64,000 nucleotides of DNA from a bacterium (GTDB taxonomy: Bacteria > Actinomycetota > Acidimicrobiia > Spongiisociales > Spongiisociaceae), in assembly GCA_028821235.1 (NCBI GenBank), contig JAPPGV010000089.1:29839-93838 (forward strand), given 5' to 3'. The translations under genes and the position numbers were made by a program. The notes beneath the pieces were generated by a model. It saw only the letters and a program-made list of their open reading frames with translations, was not told the DNA's origin and did no database searches. Positions 61,597 to 64,000 of this stretch are shown in pieces. Each line of letters starts with the position of its first letter. The first letter of the stretch is position 1.

Positions 61597-63622
61597 CGGC
61601 CGCCTCCCGGATGATCAGGTTCTGGAACCGGTCCACGCGGGCGGACTGCCCGTCGAGAACGACGGTGGTGGCGTCCGGTTGCTCCACTATGCACGGCCCC
61701 GCCAGCACGGCGCCGGGACTCAGATCATCGCGCCTGTAGACGGGGGCCTTGACGGGGCGGGGCATCTCCCGCAGCTTCATGAGGCGTGTGGAGACCGGGC
61801 TCGGAGAGCGGAGGGATTCGCCGTTGGGTGGGGCCGTGCCGACCGGGAGCGAGCCGAAGGCGGACATCCGCAGGGTCACGGCCACCACGGGATCATCCGA
61901 TGTATGGCCGTAGAGCGAGTCGTGGATGTTGCGGAACTCATCACGGACCCCTTCGGGGCTGAGCCCGGCGGACCTGACCGGGACGGTCAACTCGAAGCCC
62001 TGGCCCCGGTACCGGCAGTCGATGGAAGGTTCGAGACGGACTCGACGGTCCTCGATCCCGTCCGCCCGGAGCCGGGCGCGGAGCGACTCCGCGGTCGTGT
62101 CGAACCAGCGGGCGATACCTCCGATGGAGGACTTGTCGACGGTGGTCAGCACTGTGGCCGACTCGTCGATTCTGAGGTCCGTTGCGAGCAGGCCCGCCGC
62201 GGAGAAGAGGCCGGGGTGACGTGGGATGATCGCTTCCGGCATGGACAGATCCCTGATCAACTGGCCGGCGTGGAGCGGCCCCGCCCCGCCGAAAGCCACC
62301 AGGGTGTACCGCCTGGGATCCTGCCCGCGATCTATCGAGACCCTCCGGATGGCCGCCTCGAGATGGGCGTTGGCAATGGCCAGCACGCCTTCGGCGGTAG
62401 CCTGCGCGCTCAGCCCCAACCCGGCGCCCACCGTGGTGATCGCATCGAGGGCCGCATCCCGGTCCAGGGTGAGGCTGCCACCCAGAGCTGTCAGCTCACC
62501 GAGGGTGCCCGCCACCAGGTGAGCGTCGGTGAGGGTGGCGTTCCGACCCCCGAGCCCGTACGCGGCGGGGCCGGGATCCGCTCCCGCGCTGGCCGGACCG
62601 ACCTTGAGGGCGCCTGACCGGTCGACCTCGACGATGCTCCCGCCTCCGGCTCCGGCCGAATGGATGCCGAGGGACGGCGACAGAATCGGGTGGGATTCGA
62701 TGTGGCGCATCGGGGACACCGAAGCCAGCCCCTTCCGTATCAGGCAGACATCCGCCGACGTACCACCGATATCGAGTGACAGGAGGTGGGTTCGCCCGGT
62801 GGCCGCTCCCAGGGCCACCGCCCCAGCCACACCGGCCGCGGGTCCGGAGACCAGTAGTTTGTGGGCCTCGGCCTCCGCTCGGGCGGCGGGGACGCCCCCG
62901 CCGTTGGACTGCATCACGAGGAAGGCTCCCGGTACTCCGAGATCCCGTATTCCATCCTCGGCTCTCTTCAGGTAGTCCCGGACGACCGGGCGGAGCCCGG
63001 CGTTGACAGCCGTCGTGACGGTCCGAGGGTACTCCCGGAACTCGTTAGCCACCTCGGAGGATCGGGAGACGGCCAGGCCGGGACATGCGACTTCGAGGGC
63101 ATCGGCGAGCGCGCGCTCGTGGCTGTCGTCCAGGTAGCTGAACAGGAGTGAGATGGCGACCGCTTCCGGATCCCGTGACTCGACCTCGCTGACTGCTCGG
63201 CCGGTCTCCGACGCCGTCAGGGTCCGAACGGTACCGGTTGCGGTTATGCGTTCGTCCACTTCGATCCGGTCACCGCGCGGGATGAACTCCCTCGGGCGGC
63301 TCTGGCGCAGGTCGTAAGCGTCGGGACGGGAACCCGAGCGGTAGGTCAGTATGTCGCGGAAGCCCTTGGTCGTGAGGAGGACGACCCGGGCCAGCCTGTC
63401 GTTGATGACCGCGTTGGTGGCGATGGTGGTGCCGTGGAACACCAGGGACACTTCCTCGAACGCCATTCCGAGACGGCCGAGAACGGAGAGGCCGTCGAGC
63501 AGACCGAGAGCCGGATCGGCGGGGACCGTGGGCACCTTGGCCGTGAGCCGCTGCCCGATCCCGTCGTCTGCGACCACGTCGGTGAAAGTGCCACCGATGT
63601 CGATGGCGACGGTCCATGTCAT
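61589..63622 (-). CDS. Hydantoinase A/oxoprolinase family protein (HyuA-like)
   Basis: A 677-aa ASKHA-fold subunit. VAIDIGGTFTDVV is the phosphate-1 loop, FHGTTIATNAVI the conserved N-terminal block, and LLSLDIGGTSADVCLI the second ATP-binding motif; VAFGGAGPLHAG closes the site. Expected role: ATP-dependent phosphorylation and ring opening of a cyclic amide with HyuB. It starts 10 nt after the TenA paralog 3 stop, so the three genes form one operon. Confidence 0.92.
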   Translation of the reverse strand: MTWTVAIDIGGTFTDVVADDGIGQRLTAKVPTVPADPALGLLDGLSVLGRLGMAFEEVSLVFHGTTIATNAVINDRLARVVLLTTKGFRDILTYRSGSRPDAYDLRQSRPREFIPRGDRIEVDERITATGTVRTLTASETGRAVSEVESRDPEAVAISLLFSYLDDSHERALADALEVACPGLAVSRSSEVANEFREYPRTVTTAVNAGLRPVVRDYLKRAEDGIRDLGVPGAFLVMQSNGGGVPAARAEAEAHKLLVSGPAAGVAGAVALGAATGRTHLLSLDIGGTSADVCLIRKGLASVSPMRHIESHPILSPSLGIHSAGAGGGSIVEVDRSGALKVGPASAGADPGPAAYGLGGRNATLTDAHLVAGTLGELTALGGSLTLDRDAALDAITTVGAGLGLSAQATAEGVLAIANAHLEAAIRRVSIDRGQDPRRYTLVAFGGAGPLHAGQLIRDLSMPEAIIPRHPGLFSAAGLLATDLRIDESATVLTTVDKSSIGGIARWFDTTAESLRARLRADGIEDRRVRLEPSIDCRYRGQGFELTVPVRSAGLSPEGVRDEFRNIHDSLYGHTSDDPVVAVTLRMSAFGSLPVGTAPPNGESLRSPSPVSTRLMKLREMPRPVKAPVYRRDDLSPGAVLAGPCIVEQPDATTVVLDGQSARVDRFQNLIIREAADA

Positions 63623-63632
63623 CGGCAGGAAC

Positions 63633-64000
63633 TCAGACCGGCCAGGCCCTCTCGTTGTAGGCCATGTCCCAGAACATCTGCTCCAGGCGGCTGCTGGTGC
63701 GGAAGATGTCCTCGATTCTTGCCAGGTCCGAACTGCTCATGCCCTCGCAGAGTCGTTCGAGCTTGTCCTTGACCTCTTCGAGCGTGTCCCAGTACTCCTG
63801 CCCACCGAAGAACTCGATCCAGGTGCGGTAGACCTGGTGTTCGGGGGCGTCGGGAAGCCGTTCCTTGCCGATCTCACCGTAGCTCCAGGCGCAGGGTGTC
63901 AGCGAGGCCATGATGTCGGCGGCTCGGCCCTCGTAGGCCACGGTCAGCAGGTGGCGGGTGTAGGCCAGCGTCCCGGGTGCCATCACCACCTCTTCGGTCG
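63633..64000 (-). CDS. TenA/thiaminase II family protein (paralog 3), N-terminus outside window
   Basis: The visible C-terminal part (about 120 aa) carries the nucleophile segment LTPCAWSYGEIG and the acid segment SRLEQMFWDMAY, both intact. The frame continues to the right edge without a convincing start (TEEVVMAPG upstream of the first Met), so the gene is cut by the window. The position of the N-terminal substrate Asp cannot be examined. It heads a TenA-HyuA-HyuB operon. Confidence 0.85.
   Translation of the reverse strand, partial: TEEVVMAPGTLAYTRHLLTVAYEGRAADIMASLTPCAWSYGEIGKERLPDAPEHQVYRTWIEFFGGQEYWDTLEEVKDKLERLCEGMSSSDLARIEDIFRTSSRLEQMFWDMAYNERAWPV

Overview
The window is a high-GC, gene-dense chromosomal segment, most likely from an uncultured actinobacterium of the Acidimicrobiia type. 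This is inferred from frequent GTG starts, Thr-rich linkers behind the lipoprotein cysteines of two ABC binding proteins, and LLM-class (possibly F420-dependent) oxidoreductases. No rRNA, tRNA, CRISPR array, prophage or transposase gene was seen. Nearly everything is catabolism and uptake: three full ABC importers, many amidohydrolase-fold enzymes, amidases, enolase-superfamily enzymes, dehydrogenases, hydantoinase/oxoprolinase subunits and three TenA (thiaminase II-like) paralogs.

Layout. 1-4.8 kb: MlrC-like M81 protein (cut by the left edge), M20 peptidase, a block of heptanucleotide repeats, tartrate/isopropylmalate-type dehydrogenase and an MFS transporter. 4.9-6.0 kb: a lone Mrr-like restriction endonuclease. 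6.1-13.4 kb: amidohydrolase, UbiD-like decarboxylase and a complete BMP/nucleoside-type ABC importer, interrupted between permease and ATPase by a 168-bp MITE-like element. 13.4-16.1 kb: FAD oxidase, then a macrodomain protein overlapping a 123-aa unknown. 16.2-27.2 kb: one long minus-strand array with TenA and an Opp-type importer (binding protein, two permeases, two ATPases) at its head, and a TIM-barrel hydrolase, a second TenA, an ATZ/TRZ-type amidohydrolase, an MBL-fold protein and a SnoaL-like protein behind. 27.2-31.8 kb: SDR, zinc alcohol dehydrogenase and an orphan molybdopterin large subunit. 32-37.8 kb: plus-strand amidohydrolase, Gfo/Idh/MocA, DapA-like aldolase, enolase-superfamily enzyme and LLM oxidoreductase.

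37.8-53.0 kb looks like a single regulon. A Pot-type importer is co-directional with an acetamidase/formamidase (potD-B-C-A-amidase). It is divergent from an IclR-family regulator, followed by a minus-strand operon (U32-like, creatininase, M20, TIM-barrel hydrolase, two enolase-superfamily paralogs) and a plus-strand operon (Gfo/Idh, a metal-ligand-less MBL-fold protein, TIM-barrel hydrolase). The promoters before potD and before the U32-like gene carry the same three-half-site operator, GTTGCG-N5-CGCAAC-GGY-STTGCG, at almost the same distance downstream of the -10 element. A second copy of the 168-bp element sits inside the enolase operon. Both copies lie in a CTAG whose TAG is the stop codon of the upstream gene.

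53-64 kb: phosphodiesterase-type alkaline phosphatase-fold enzyme, N,N-dimethylformamidase-like protein, phosphotriesterase-family protein, zinc alcohol dehydrogenase, a divergent LLM oxidoreductase with a palindrome between them, and a TenA-HyuA-HyuB operon that runs off the right edge. All functions are inferred by reading motifs; no database search was run.
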